DNA from: Candidatus Gastranaerophilales bacterium
GTDB lineage: Bacteria; Cyanobacteriota; Vampirovibrionia; Gastranaerophilales; Gastranaerophilaceae
Length of the DNA: 64,000 bases
Assembly: GCA_947624685.1 (NCBI GenBank)
Contig: CANQLJ010000004.1
Location: forward strand, 1-64,000
Direction of reading: 5' to 3'
This document shows positions 1 through 8,420 of this stretch, one piece after another. Every line of letters starts with the position of its first letter. Position 1 is the stretch's first letter. The notes beneath the pieces were generated by a model, which saw only the letters and a list, made by a program, of their open reading frames with translations, was not told the origin of the DNA and searched no databases. The translations under genes were made by a program, and so were the position numbers.

Positions 1-716
1 CCTGTTATAAAAATTATCTGGTGGGTAGATTGATTGATTTGAATCATATTTCCGCCCGTGATACCCCCGCCGATACATAAAATTGCATATAATACCGATA
101 AAGGCTGCCCGAGCCAGCGCATTTTCTTTCTTGTTAAGCCATGGGCGATATAGTGCATCGGCCCGCCTGATACAGAACCGTCTTCATTAAATCTTCTATA
201 TTTAACGGCCAAAGTTGCTTCGACAAATTTAATTGACATTCCTAAAAGTGCGCCCACAAATATCCAAAAAGCAGCTCCAGGCCCGCCGATTGAAATTGAT
301 ATGGCGACACCTGCAATGCTTCCGATTCCGATAGTGCCTGAAAGCGCTGTAGCCAAGGCTTGAAAAGAGGAGACTTCGCCCGAACCTTTTTGATGATTTG
401 ATTTATGTTTCGGTTTTGTAATTAAATCAATTGCATGCTTAAAACCCCAAACGCAGACGCCTTTAAAATATATTGTAAAAAATACGCCTGCAAATAAAAT
501 CCAAAAGATAATTAAAGGCACTTGAGAGCCGAAGAAATTAATCTTATAGAAAATAATATTTGCAATGGCATCAGAAACAGGCGCAACATGTTTATCAATA
601 AAATTATCGACATTCATTGCACTGGCGTAATTGATGCTCAGAAGCGTTGTTAATACCACAGCTAAAAATTTATTCATATCCTCGTTAAGCCTTTCTATTC
701 GTTGGGCAAAATCCAT
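1..716 (-). CDS. Alanine/glycine:cation symporter (AGCS family), 3' end truncated by the window edge
   Basis: Manual reverse translation from ATG (CAT at 714-716): [22 protein letters not shown]...[62 protein letters not shown]. Typical AGCS motifs. Absent from the ORF track because it runs off position 1. Confidence 0.88.
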   Translation of the reverse strand, partial: [238 protein letters not shown]

Positions 717-826
717 CTTATCAATAACATGGCGAAATTGCTATAAAATGACGAAAGATTTTAACATTTTGTAAATAACTTGACTAAAAACTTCAACAAA
801 AATGAATTTTATATTATCTTTGTTTT

Positions 827-1606
827 ATGAAAATTATTTTTAAACTATTATTCATTTTTCTTTTTTCTTTGGTGCTGAATAATTTTGCGCTCTCAAAAGA
901 AACAAGATTCGTTTTTATAAGCGACATAAATTTATCTAAAGAAAACGCAAATCAATTCGATAAAACAATAAAAGAAATAAATTCACTTTCTGACATCGAT
1001 TTTGTTGTTTTTGGCGGGGATAATTTAAGAAGCGCAAAAATTGAAAATCTGAATCTTTTTCTGCATTTTTTAAGAAAAGTCAATAAAAAACCCTATGTCC
1101 TTTTGGGTTCAAACGATGTTTTATCCTCTAACGGCATTGACAAAAATTTCTATATGAAAAAAGTCCGCCGCGCTCTTTGGTATCATCACAGCGCAAAACC
1201 AAACTATACTTTTAAATATAACGGCACATTATTTATCGCAATGGATGGCTCCAAACAATATTTCCAGTCAACAAACGGATATTATTCAAACGACGAACTC
1301 TTGTGGCTAAAAAACACGTTAGATAAACATAAAAATGAAAATATCGTGATTCTCCAGCATTATCCCTTATTAAGTACAAAATCAAGCTGGCTTCAAACGG
1401 CAAAAACAGAAGCTTATGAAGATTTAATAAAAAATTACCCCAACATCAAAGCAATCATAAGCGCTCACTATGACCAAAACATCGAAATAAAAAAAGACAA
1501 TATTTTCCACATCCTTAATCGGGACTATTCAAAGACCCTTGGTTATAAGATAATTTCTTTTGACTTTGAAAAAGATGATGAAATTATTACGTTTTTGATT
1601 AAATAA
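827..1606 (+). CDS. Secreted calcineurin-like metallophosphoesterase with degenerate metal motifs
   Basis: N-terminal signal peptide; FISDINL, FGGDN, LLGSNDV, LQHYPL, SAHYD in the order of the metallophosphoesterase motifs. Confidence 0.65.
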   Translation: MKIIFKLLFIFLFSLVLNNFALSKETRFVFISDINLSKENANQFDKTIKEINSLSDIDFVVFGGDNLRSAKIENLNLFLHFLRKVNKKPYVLLGSNDVLSSNGIDKNFYMKKVRRALWYHHSAKPNYTFKYNGTLFIAMDGSKQYFQSTNGYYSNDELLWLKNTLDKHKNENIVILQHYPLLSTKSSWLQTAKTEAYEDLIKNYPNIKAIISAHYDQNIEIKKDNIFHILNRDYSKTLGYKIISFDFEKDDEIITFLIK

Positions 1607-1671
1607 ATTTAATTTAAAACCAATGTTTGCCAAATCAAAAAACCACAAAAGAATCCAAAAAAGCATTAAAA

Positions 1672-1701
1672 AAGCGCCCTTTAGATAACTAAAAGGCGCT
1701 T
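1672..1701 (-). terminator. Intrinsic terminator at the end of the minus-strand prepilin operon
   Basis: AAGCGCC(C)TTTAG-ataa-CTAAA(A)GGCGCTT stem, followed on the minus strand by a T run. Confidence 0.7.
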
Positions 1702-1718
1702 AATTATTTATTATATTA

Positions 1719-2393
1719 CTATTCTTCTCCGTTTAATTTCGTTGCGCGAAGCATTCTGATTTCTTCTTCACCTTCAACAATCATCTTGCCGTCGGAGCGG
1801 GCTTTAAATGTTCTTAAAGGATTAGTCGAATCGCCCGCATTTGTGTCAATTTGAAATTCGATTTCATTATCGAGCGTTGATTCATTACATATATTAACCC
1901 TTTGAGAACCAAGCGTTGCTTGGACTAAGTCGCAATTAAATTCGCCCACGATATTCCAAATGATTGTGTCAGACGTTTGAAAAGCGCAATCTCCGGCATG
2001 GAAACCTAATTGTTCAGGGTCATCTTCGATGATATTAACCTTCGTTTTAAACAATTCGCAGAATTTGTGCGTTCTAATCTCATAACCGGTTAAGGGATTG
2101 CAGTTTTCGCCGATTAAGAGCTTTGCTGATTGTATAATTGCGCAATCAGTGTTTAAAAACCCCGGTCTTTCCGTATCATAAGGATATAATGTTTCGTCGT
2201 TGACAAGCTCGGCGACAGTCCTTTCTGCCACCGAGTATGCTTTTTTAAACAACGATAAATCCCTGTCAGGCGCAGCGTTTCTAATTACTTGAAGCAGAAA
2301 TGTCGCAAGAAATGAAACGATAACCAGAACAATCAATGTTTCGGCAAGCGTAAAAGCCTGTTTTGTATTATTTCTCATTGTATTTCTTTTCAT
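1719..2393 (-). CDS. Type IV prepilin/pseudopilin-like protein
   Basis: N-terminus KQA|FTLAETLIVLVIVSFLATFLLQV: prepilin peptidase-like site with Glu at mature position 5 and a hydrophobic helix. Confidence 0.8.
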   Translation of the reverse strand: MKRNTMRNNTKQAFTLAETLIVLVIVSFLATFLLQVIRNAAPDRDLSLFKKAYSVAERTVAELVNDETLYPYDTERPGFLNTDCAIIQSAKLLIGENCNPLTGYEIRTHKFCELFKTKVNIIEDDPEQLGFHAGDCAFQTSDTIIWNIVGEFNCDLVQATLGSQRVNICNESTLDNEIEFQIDTNAGDSTNPLRTFKARSDGKMIVEGEEEIRMLRATKLNGEE

Positions 2394-2423
2394 TTTCTTT
2401 TTTACCTTTTATCTTTTTCTTTT

Positions 2424-5234
2424 CTACCAAATAATTACGACCGCACCGGGTTTACCTGTAATCATATCAATATCTTCAGGATTTTTTGTTACGGTATTTT
2501 TGCCTCTGAAGACTTGGATATTAGAGCGTTCCGACGATTGGCCGATTTTTTGTGATGTCGGGCCGCTTGCACTTGGAGCGGTGAGGTTTGTAATGTACCT
2601 TTCACCCGATGTATAGCCATACATATTTCCGCTTTCGTCATACGGAATAGATCCGGAGCCGTGACCGCTGTTACCAAAGCTTTTTGGAATGAGGAGCGAA
2701 TCTTTTGCAACCGCTTGAAGTGCGGAAGAAAATCCGCTGTCTTTAACGTGAGTTGCATTGATTTCATCCGTGTTTTTGTTCATCAATTCTTTAGAACAGC
2801 ACGGAGTACCATTTCCGCAAGCTCTTGTTTGGTCATTACCCCAGCAGAATATATATGGGCTTGACAAATATCCGCCTGAGCCGCCTTCGCCGCCTTTTGC
2901 TTTCAATACGGTTTTATTTGTGATGCCGTTTGCATTTTGCATCTTGACTATCGTATCTCCGCCTTTGGGGCCGTTGCTTGAAGTTTGCCATTTATTAGGA
3001 CTCCATTGGCCGCCTTCGCCGACTTTGATTTTTAAATCGCCGGTTACGGATGAAAGTTTAACGGATACATATTCGCCTGCTCCGCCTCCTTCGCCATAGC
3101 CGAGTTGGTTCATGGCAAAAGGAATTGTCCAGACATATTTATAATTATATCTTCCTGTTGGATATGAGTTTGAACCTTGAGGCACTTCTTCGCAGATATA
3201 TCCGCTCGGACAGCTGCCTTTTCCGGAGCCGCCTGTGCCTGTGCCATTTCCAACGTCATTTGAACCGAATACAACCGAGCCATCCGCAACTTTACATTTT
3301 TCACTATCTGTTTGTAATGCAAGGCACATCGTTTTTTGGCTCAATTCAAGATATGCAAAGCCGCTAAATGCGGATTGAGAATCTCCTTGATAGCTTCTTG
3401 CAAATCCGAGAGAATTTCTGAATGTATTCCATCCTCTTTCTGTCAAGAAATACCAGCTTCTGTCGGTGAATGTACTGCAGTTGCTTCTGCCGCAGCTATT
3501 TGAGTATTTTAATGACGTATCTAAAGCGCCAAAGTCATATGAACCGCTGCTTCCGCCTCTTGTAACATTAACGGAGCGAGGTACTAGCTGCATATGTGCA
3601 ACATAGGGGCATCCGCCTTCGCCGCCGACGGAGGTTCCCGTTGCATTATCAACAACAACGGTACATGTTAAACCGTCATCGCCATATCTGTAGTCTTCAC
3701 CTACAACAATTTTTGTTCCAAATCCTGCTGTAGTATAGACTATCGGCCCCGGTTGAGCGGGATCATGTCCTGCACAAGATATTGCCATATCAAACGGGCC
3801 TGTTATTGTTTTTTTGGTTAATTTTACACAAGGAGGAGCAGCGCCGCCGGGAGCACCCGAATAGTAGTGCCCGCAGAGTTCTTTTGTTCTTGAAGCGCCG
3901 GGAGCTGTTAAACATCCGCTGCCGCACATCGAAGCGGCAGAGGCGGTTTTTGTGTTAGTAGAGTTATCCGGAGCCAAACAAGAGCTTGGTGAAACATATG
4001 AACCTTCGCATTGAGAATCTTTGCTGCTTGCAACATATATTTTTCCTTGGCCCGCAAGGTAGCTTACTCTGCTGTTGCTGTCAATTCCTTCACCATAGTC
4101 ATAACATTCATTTGAATCATTAAGTGAATATACACAAGTTGCTTCCGTACATTGCGTACCGTCTTTTTCGACTGTGACATCTTTTTCGACTTTTTTACAA
4201 TTTTTTCCCTCATCATCACATTCTTCAACTTCTTGTGTTTCGGTTGTGTTATATTTACAATCTTTTTGATTTCCGCAAGTTGTGTGAGGATTTGATAACT
4301 CATTTGTAATTAAAGACGGATGAGGCATTAATGCGTCTCTCATACATTGAATATCATCCCAAGCAGGGTTTGTATCCCAATGTATTCCGCTTCCTTGAGC
4401 TCCCGCAGTTCCGCAGGCAAGACCAAAAGGAAGATAACCCGAGTTTGAAAAATAGCTCCAATCAAACCATTTAGGCATCGGGGTGAGCTCGGGTGCTTGA
4501 GATTGAGACCCCAATTTAACCGTTGCTTGAATAAGTTGATGATACAATAAAATTGATGTTGTAATATCGGCTCTGACTGTGATTGTGCCGTTATTGTTCA
4601 ATTGTACATAATCATCAAAGTTTGGCTTACCGGGACCATAATAAGGAATATCTTTTATAACAAGGTCAAATATTCTCATTAATTCTTTTTTAATTATGGC
4701 ATTATCCCTTCCGCCGTTGCCGCCGGGGGTTAATACTTTCCCAAAATTGCCGTTTAAGCCGCCGCCGGCTCCGCCGCCGCCAACACCATGGACAATTAAA
4801 TTTCTTGTGTTATTTGGAACTTTTACAATAATTTCCCCCGTAACAGGGTCAATTACCGTTCCACCCGGTGGCGTAGTGCCGGATGGAGGTGTAACGGGTT
4901 CTGATGGAGTACCACCTGCACCATCAGGGTTAGTCGGATCCGTAGGTCTTGCGGGGTCTGTTGTTTCGCTTCCGGGGATTACGGGAACTCTTTTAATTAC
5001 ACGTTCTTTTACAATCAAATGTGTCCCGCTATAGATGTTTTCTTTCGGTAATCCATCATCAGGGTCAACATAGATTTCATACCTTCCGTGGGTACCTCCG
5101 CCAAGAGCCGAACCTTCCATGGCATTATTTACCAACTTTCTTGAAATAATCGGCATCGTGGACGCGACGGCGACTGCTAATACTACAACGAGTATTATAA
5201 CCTCCGCCATTGAAAATGCTTTTTTCTTAAACAT
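2424..5234 (-). CDS. Very large prepilin-like protein with Pro/Thr linker and Cys-containing, glycine-rich adhesin-like head
   Basis: KKKA|FSMAEVIILVVVLAVAVASTMPIISRK prepilin start; linker PGSETTDPARPTDPTNPDGAGGTPSEPVTPPSGTTPPGG; LIVHGVGGGGAGGG ... LKIKVGEGG ... GGDTIVKM ... VLKAKGGEGGSGG ... PGAVVIIW*. The ORF track starts at 5252, but AAAAAGGG just upstream of the ATG at 5234 favours the internal start. Confidence 0.85.
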   Translation of the reverse strand: MFKKKAFSMAEVIILVVVLAVAVASTMPIISRKLVNNAMEGSALGGGTHGRYEIYVDPDDGLPKENIYSGTHLIVKERVIKRVPVIPGSETTDPARPTDPTNPDGAGGTPSEPVTPPSGTTPPGGTVIDPVTGEIIVKVPNNTRNLIVHGVGGGGAGGGLNGNFGKVLTPGGNGGRDNAIIKKELMRIFDLVIKDIPYYGPGKPNFDDYVQLNNNGTITVRADITTSILLYHQLIQATVKLGSQSQAPELTPMPKWFDWSYFSNSGYLPFGLACGTAGAQGSGIHWDTNPAWDDIQCMRDALMPHPSLITNELSNPHTTCGNQKDCKYNTTETQEVEECDDEGKNCKKVEKDVTVEKDGTQCTEATCVYSLNDSNECYDYGEGIDSNSRVSYLAGQGKIYVASSKDSQCEGSYVSPSSCLAPDNSTNTKTASAASMCGSGCLTAPGASRTKELCGHYYSGAPGGAAPPCVKLTKKTITGPFDMAISCAGHDPAQPGPIVYTTAGFGTKIVVGEDYRYGDDGLTCTVVVDNATGTSVGGEGGCPYVAHMQLVPRSVNVTRGGSSGSYDFGALDTSLKYSNSCGRSNCSTFTDRSWYFLTERGWNTFRNSLGFARSYQGDSQSAFSGFAYLELSQKTMCLALQTDSEKCKVADGSVVFGSNDVGNGTGTGGSGKGSCPSGYICEEVPQGSNSYPTGRYNYKYVWTIPFAMNQLGYGEGGGAGEYVSVKLSSVTGDLKIKVGEGGQWSPNKWQTSSNGPKGGDTIVKMQNANGITNKTVLKAKGGEGGSGGYLSSPYIFCWGNDQTRACGNGTPCCSKELMNKNTDEINATHVKDSGFSSALQAVAKDSLLIPKSFGNSGHGSGSIPYDESGNMYGYTSGERYITNLTAPSASGPTSQKIGQSSERSNIQVFRGKNTVTKNPEDIDMITGKPGAVVIIW

Positions 5235-5335
5235 AGTGTGTCCCTTTTTCATATATCTTCTTTCGTTATTTTTGTACTCTATTTATTTGTACTATTTATT
5301 TGCGCTATTAAAATTCCTCTTTTAATAATTTTTTA

Positions 5336-6409
5336 TTACCATAAAATCAAAACCGCACCGCCATGTTCGCTGTCGCTTGCAGCATAAGGAGCGCCCGGGT
5401 TTAATGTGGGTAAGGAAGTCTTGCCTAAAATTGCGCTTCTTGATTCTTGTCTTTTTAAAAGAGGGGTGATTCTTCTTGTATTAACTAAATCAATGAATTT
5501 AACAAACTGTGTTTCATAGTCGGGATTAGTGTAATCATAATTTGCGGTGTTATTTACCAAATTAAACATTTTGCTTGGGATAACTTTATAAGAAGGATTG
5601 AGCTTGAAGCTGAATTGATATTGGTTACTTACGTCTTGATAAATTGTGTTGTTTGCGCTTGAAAGCATCGCTTGTTGTTCTAAAGTAACATCGTTGTAAT
5701 TAATCGTTTGGGCTATTGCGTTATAGCGCCTTGTTGAAGAAAGATATGTCATATTTTGAGACATATTTCCATAAGTCATATCAGTATTTGAACAGGTACC
5801 TGTTTCACTGATGACTCTAATAACAGGGCCGTTATATATATCAATTGCTTCGCATCTTGTTGCATTTGGGCAATATGATGAAGGATTAGCGTATAAAAGA
5901 TTGCAGGAAGAAATTGCGTTGCTTGCAAGGTTATCAGGGTCTATAAAGTTGCCTGTGGCCCCGCTTTTTGCTTCAAGAATTGTGGTTCCGTTAATATCTC
6001 CCGCTTTAATTATTGTATCAAAAGAATGAGAAGGGGTGGAACCCGGGAAAATGGTTAATTTTTGATTTAAAACGGGGCTATAGTATGTTGCCAGTTGTCC
6101 TTCTTCATTCGCACCTGCTCCGATAGCTAATATATAGTAATTTGCGGGGCGTTGATTGAATGTTAAAGTGCAATGGCCTTGAGCCGTAACATCAAGCGGC
6201 TCACCTCTTTGAGAACGTTCGTCAAAATACTGTTGAAATATATGATTATTATCAACCCAGCAGGCAAATTGCCCTTTGATTGTTTGAATTTCAATATCGG
6301 GTTTGACTTTTGTGATGACAGGCAAAGTGACAAGGGCAATAATAATAATGATAATCATTGAAACCATTAATTCTACAAGAGAAAACGCTTTTTTGTTTGT
6401 TTTTACCAT
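5336..6409 (-). CDS. Prepilin-like protein with divergent glycine-rich head
   Basis: NKKA|FSLVELMVSMIIIIIIALVTLPVITK; ILAIGAGANEEG...KLTIFPGSTP...TTILEAKSGATG...GGAVLILW*. Start overlaps the upstream stop (ATGGTAA). Confidence 0.82.
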   Translation of the reverse strand: MVKTNKKAFSLVELMVSMIIIIIIALVTLPVITKVKPDIEIQTIKGQFACWVDNNHIFQQYFDERSQRGEPLDVTAQGHCTLTFNQRPANYYILAIGAGANEEGQLATYYSPVLNQKLTIFPGSTPSHSFDTIIKAGDINGTTILEAKSGATGNFIDPDNLASNAISSCNLLYANPSSYCPNATRCEAIDIYNGPVIRVISETGTCSNTDMTYGNMSQNMTYLSSTRRYNAIAQTINYNDVTLEQQAMLSSANNTIYQDVSNQYQFSFKLNPSYKVIPSKMFNLVNNTANYDYTNPDYETQFVKFIDLVNTRRITPLLKRQESRSAILGKTSLPTLNPGAPYAASDSEHGGAVLILW

Positions 6410-7077
6410 CTTATAATTACCTCACCGGTGTTTCCGGGGTTGGAGCCTCTTGCGCCGCCTTTTCCGCATACGGAAGTGTAATCAACTACCCTTAGAGGGT
6501 CAAAATCGATTTCCGCTTCGGAATATTGGGGCATTTCCCCATCAGCGTTGATGTTTTCATATTCGCTTGGCGGGACTTTACCCGGATACATTCCTCCCTT
6601 TGCATAAGCGACAAGCTGATAAGCATCGCGCTTCGTGCCGTCATCGTCAGTTATTTCATTAACTTTATATATTGCAGTGTTTCCGCCGTTTACGTTATCG
6701 AGATTGCCGCCTCTGCCAAGGACGATTCTGTATTTGCCTGATAATGTCGGGAAATAGACTTTTATTGCTTCGCCCGCGCTTCCTCCGCGAACGTCGCTTG
6801 AATAGCTTCCGCCGCCGACTAATTGTGCGGAATGAAATTCAAATCTACCCGTTGTATCAAAATTAAACTCACAATATATATTTCCGTTAGCATCAGGCGT
6901 GTCGTTGTGTTCGCCATCTCTGCAGGAACAAATTAATATATTCGATTTTTTTGCTTTCGGTGTGGATACTTTTGCCTTATTTAAAAGTATCGGAACACTC
7001 GCGCTCATTATGATAAAAATAAGCGTGACGCTAATTACTAATTCTGCTATGGTGAATCCGTATTTTCGCAATTCCAA
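6403..7077 (-). CDS. Prepilin-like protein with glycine-rich head
   Basis: RKYG|FTIAELVISVTLIFIIMSASVPILLNK; SAQLVGGGSYSSDVRGGSAGEAIKVYFPTLSGKYRIVLGRGG...NGGNTAIYKV...QLVAYAKGG...NTGEVIIRW*. Confidence 0.82.
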   Translation of the reverse strand: MELRKYGFTIAELVISVTLIFIIMSASVPILLNKAKVSTPKAKKSNILICSCRDGEHNDTPDANGNIYCEFNFDTTGRFEFHSAQLVGGGSYSSDVRGGSAGEAIKVYFPTLSGKYRIVLGRGGNLDNVNGGNTAIYKVNEITDDDGTKRDAYQLVAYAKGGMYPGKVPPSEYENINADGEMPQYSEAEIDFDPLRVVDYTSVCGKGGARGSNPGNTGEVIIRW

Positions 7078-7214
7078 CTCCCTATATAAGAATATAATAT
7101 CTTACGGCACATTTGTAAAATACTTTAAATAATTTTAATATATTTGTATTAATTGTAAAATATGTTAATATAAATTAAAATTAATATGGAAAATAACAGC
7201 TTCGGAGTGATGGA

Positions 7215-8276
7215 ATGAAAAAATATACAAAAAAAGCATTCACTATAATTGAATTAATTGTCGTATTTGTAATAATCGGCGTTATATTGATGCTCGAAAT
7301 GCAGACAATAAACAAAAGAATAAATCAATATGGCCCCGTATATTATAGTGTATACAGTTCATTGAGAAAAGTTGCATATAATATTTTAGCGGATTTAGCT
7401 TGTCCGGATTGTATCGGGCCTTATACAACAGAAAACCCCGGCACCCCGGATGAAAGAAAAATCTGCACCTCAACCGGAAAAGAAACATTCTGCCCCGACG
7501 GAGCAAGGCAATTTCCCGATAACTTTGAAGATATGTGTGAAAGAATGGCCGATTTTTATAACGCAGTCGGTGAAGTTAATTGTCAAAACAGCGCAACGCG
7601 AGCTATTAATGACGATGTAACAAATATTAATGACGAAACGGAAATATTTCGAACCGCAAACGCAGTAAGATTCTATCTTTCCGATTTAAAACACATAACG
7701 CTTGACATAAGAGACGAAGACGGCACAGTCACAGGACATGAAAACATCGGCTATTTCATCGTTTATACCGATATAAACGGTTCAAAAGCACCAAACAACA
7801 TCCGCCACGATGGAACGGACGTCAAACCCGATATTGTACCTTTTGCAATCACAACAAGAGGCGAAGTTGTCCCAATCGGCTATCCTATCTATGATTCAGA
7901 CTATTTGACGGCGAAAATTCAATATCCTTTTGACGCAAGCGAAGGTTATGACCCAAAAGACCAAATATCAGAGTCATTTAACTTCTATCAAGCGGTCTAT
8001 GGCGCTTGGGGCAACTATACTTCCACAAGCTCTGAACCCACAGGTACCACGCGAGACATAACCCCAAAATCAGATATATCAATGACTATAAACTTTAATG
8101 ACTTTTTGCCGGAAGAAGTTAGAACAATCTCAGTATCGGATGAAAGGTATCCAAGCGAAGAAATATTGAGAAAATTCAGAGATGAAGTTTGGCAAAAATC
8201 AAGAGACAAAGGATGTAACCCGAATAATTATAATTGCAGAGTAACAGTTGATTCTAACACCACAACAAGGTTCTAG
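7215..8276 (+). CDS. Type IV prepilin-like protein, divergently transcribed
   Basis: KKA|FTIIELIVVFVIIGVILMLEMQTINK; YFIVYTDINGSKAPNNIRHDG, a DxNGxxxPN motif common in bacterial pseudopilin-like proteins. SD-like GGAG before ATG. Confidence 0.8.
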   Translation: MKKYTKKAFTIIELIVVFVIIGVILMLEMQTINKRINQYGPVYYSVYSSLRKVAYNILADLACPDCIGPYTTENPGTPDERKICTSTGKETFCPDGARQFPDNFEDMCERMADFYNAVGEVNCQNSATRAINDDVTNINDETEIFRTANAVRFYLSDLKHITLDIRDEDGTVTGHENIGYFIVYTDINGSKAPNNIRHDGTDVKPDIVPFAITTRGEVVPIGYPIYDSDYLTAKIQYPFDASEGYDPKDQISESFNFYQAVYGAWGNYTSTSSEPTGTTRDITPKSDISMTINFNDFLPEEVRTISVSDERYPSEEILRKFRDEVWQKSRDKGCNPNNYNCRVTVDSNTTTRF

Positions 8277-8296
8277 GATAAAATTTATAAAAAGGT

Positions 8297-8322
8297 GGCC
8301 CCAAAATATTACTTTGGCGGCC
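8297..8322 (+). terminator. Probable terminator after the plus-strand prepilin gene
   Basis: GGCC-CCAAA / TTTGG-C-GGCC hairpin followed by GGTTTTATTT. Confidence 0.45.
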
Positions 8323-8356
8323 GGTTTTATTTCATCTTTACAAATAAAATTAGTAA

Positions 8357-8395
8357 AAGCAAGCCGCCCGGAAATGTTTTTTAGGCTGCTTGCTT
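8357..8395. terminator. Bidirectional terminator between convergent prepilin and serA
   Basis: AAGCAAGCcGCC ... GGCtGCTTGCTT stem with one mismatch. Confidence 0.6.
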
Positions 8396-8420
8396 GTTGT
8401 CTGCTTTTTTAGTATTTGAA

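Noticed and set aside
2489-5034. Multiple overlapping ORFs (2489-2767, 2661-2864, 2758-3099, 3110-3322, 3125-3367, 4064-4303, 4696-5034) inside the large prepilin gene
   Set aside because: All overlap a single long ORF with clear signal and motifs; their translations are low-complexity or repetitive and look like shadow frames of Gly/Pro-rich codons.
2424-7077. Prophage tail-fibre region
   Set aside because: Glycine-rich segments look tail-fibre-like, but every protein starts with a prepilin signal and there are no phage structural, lysis or integrase genes nearby.
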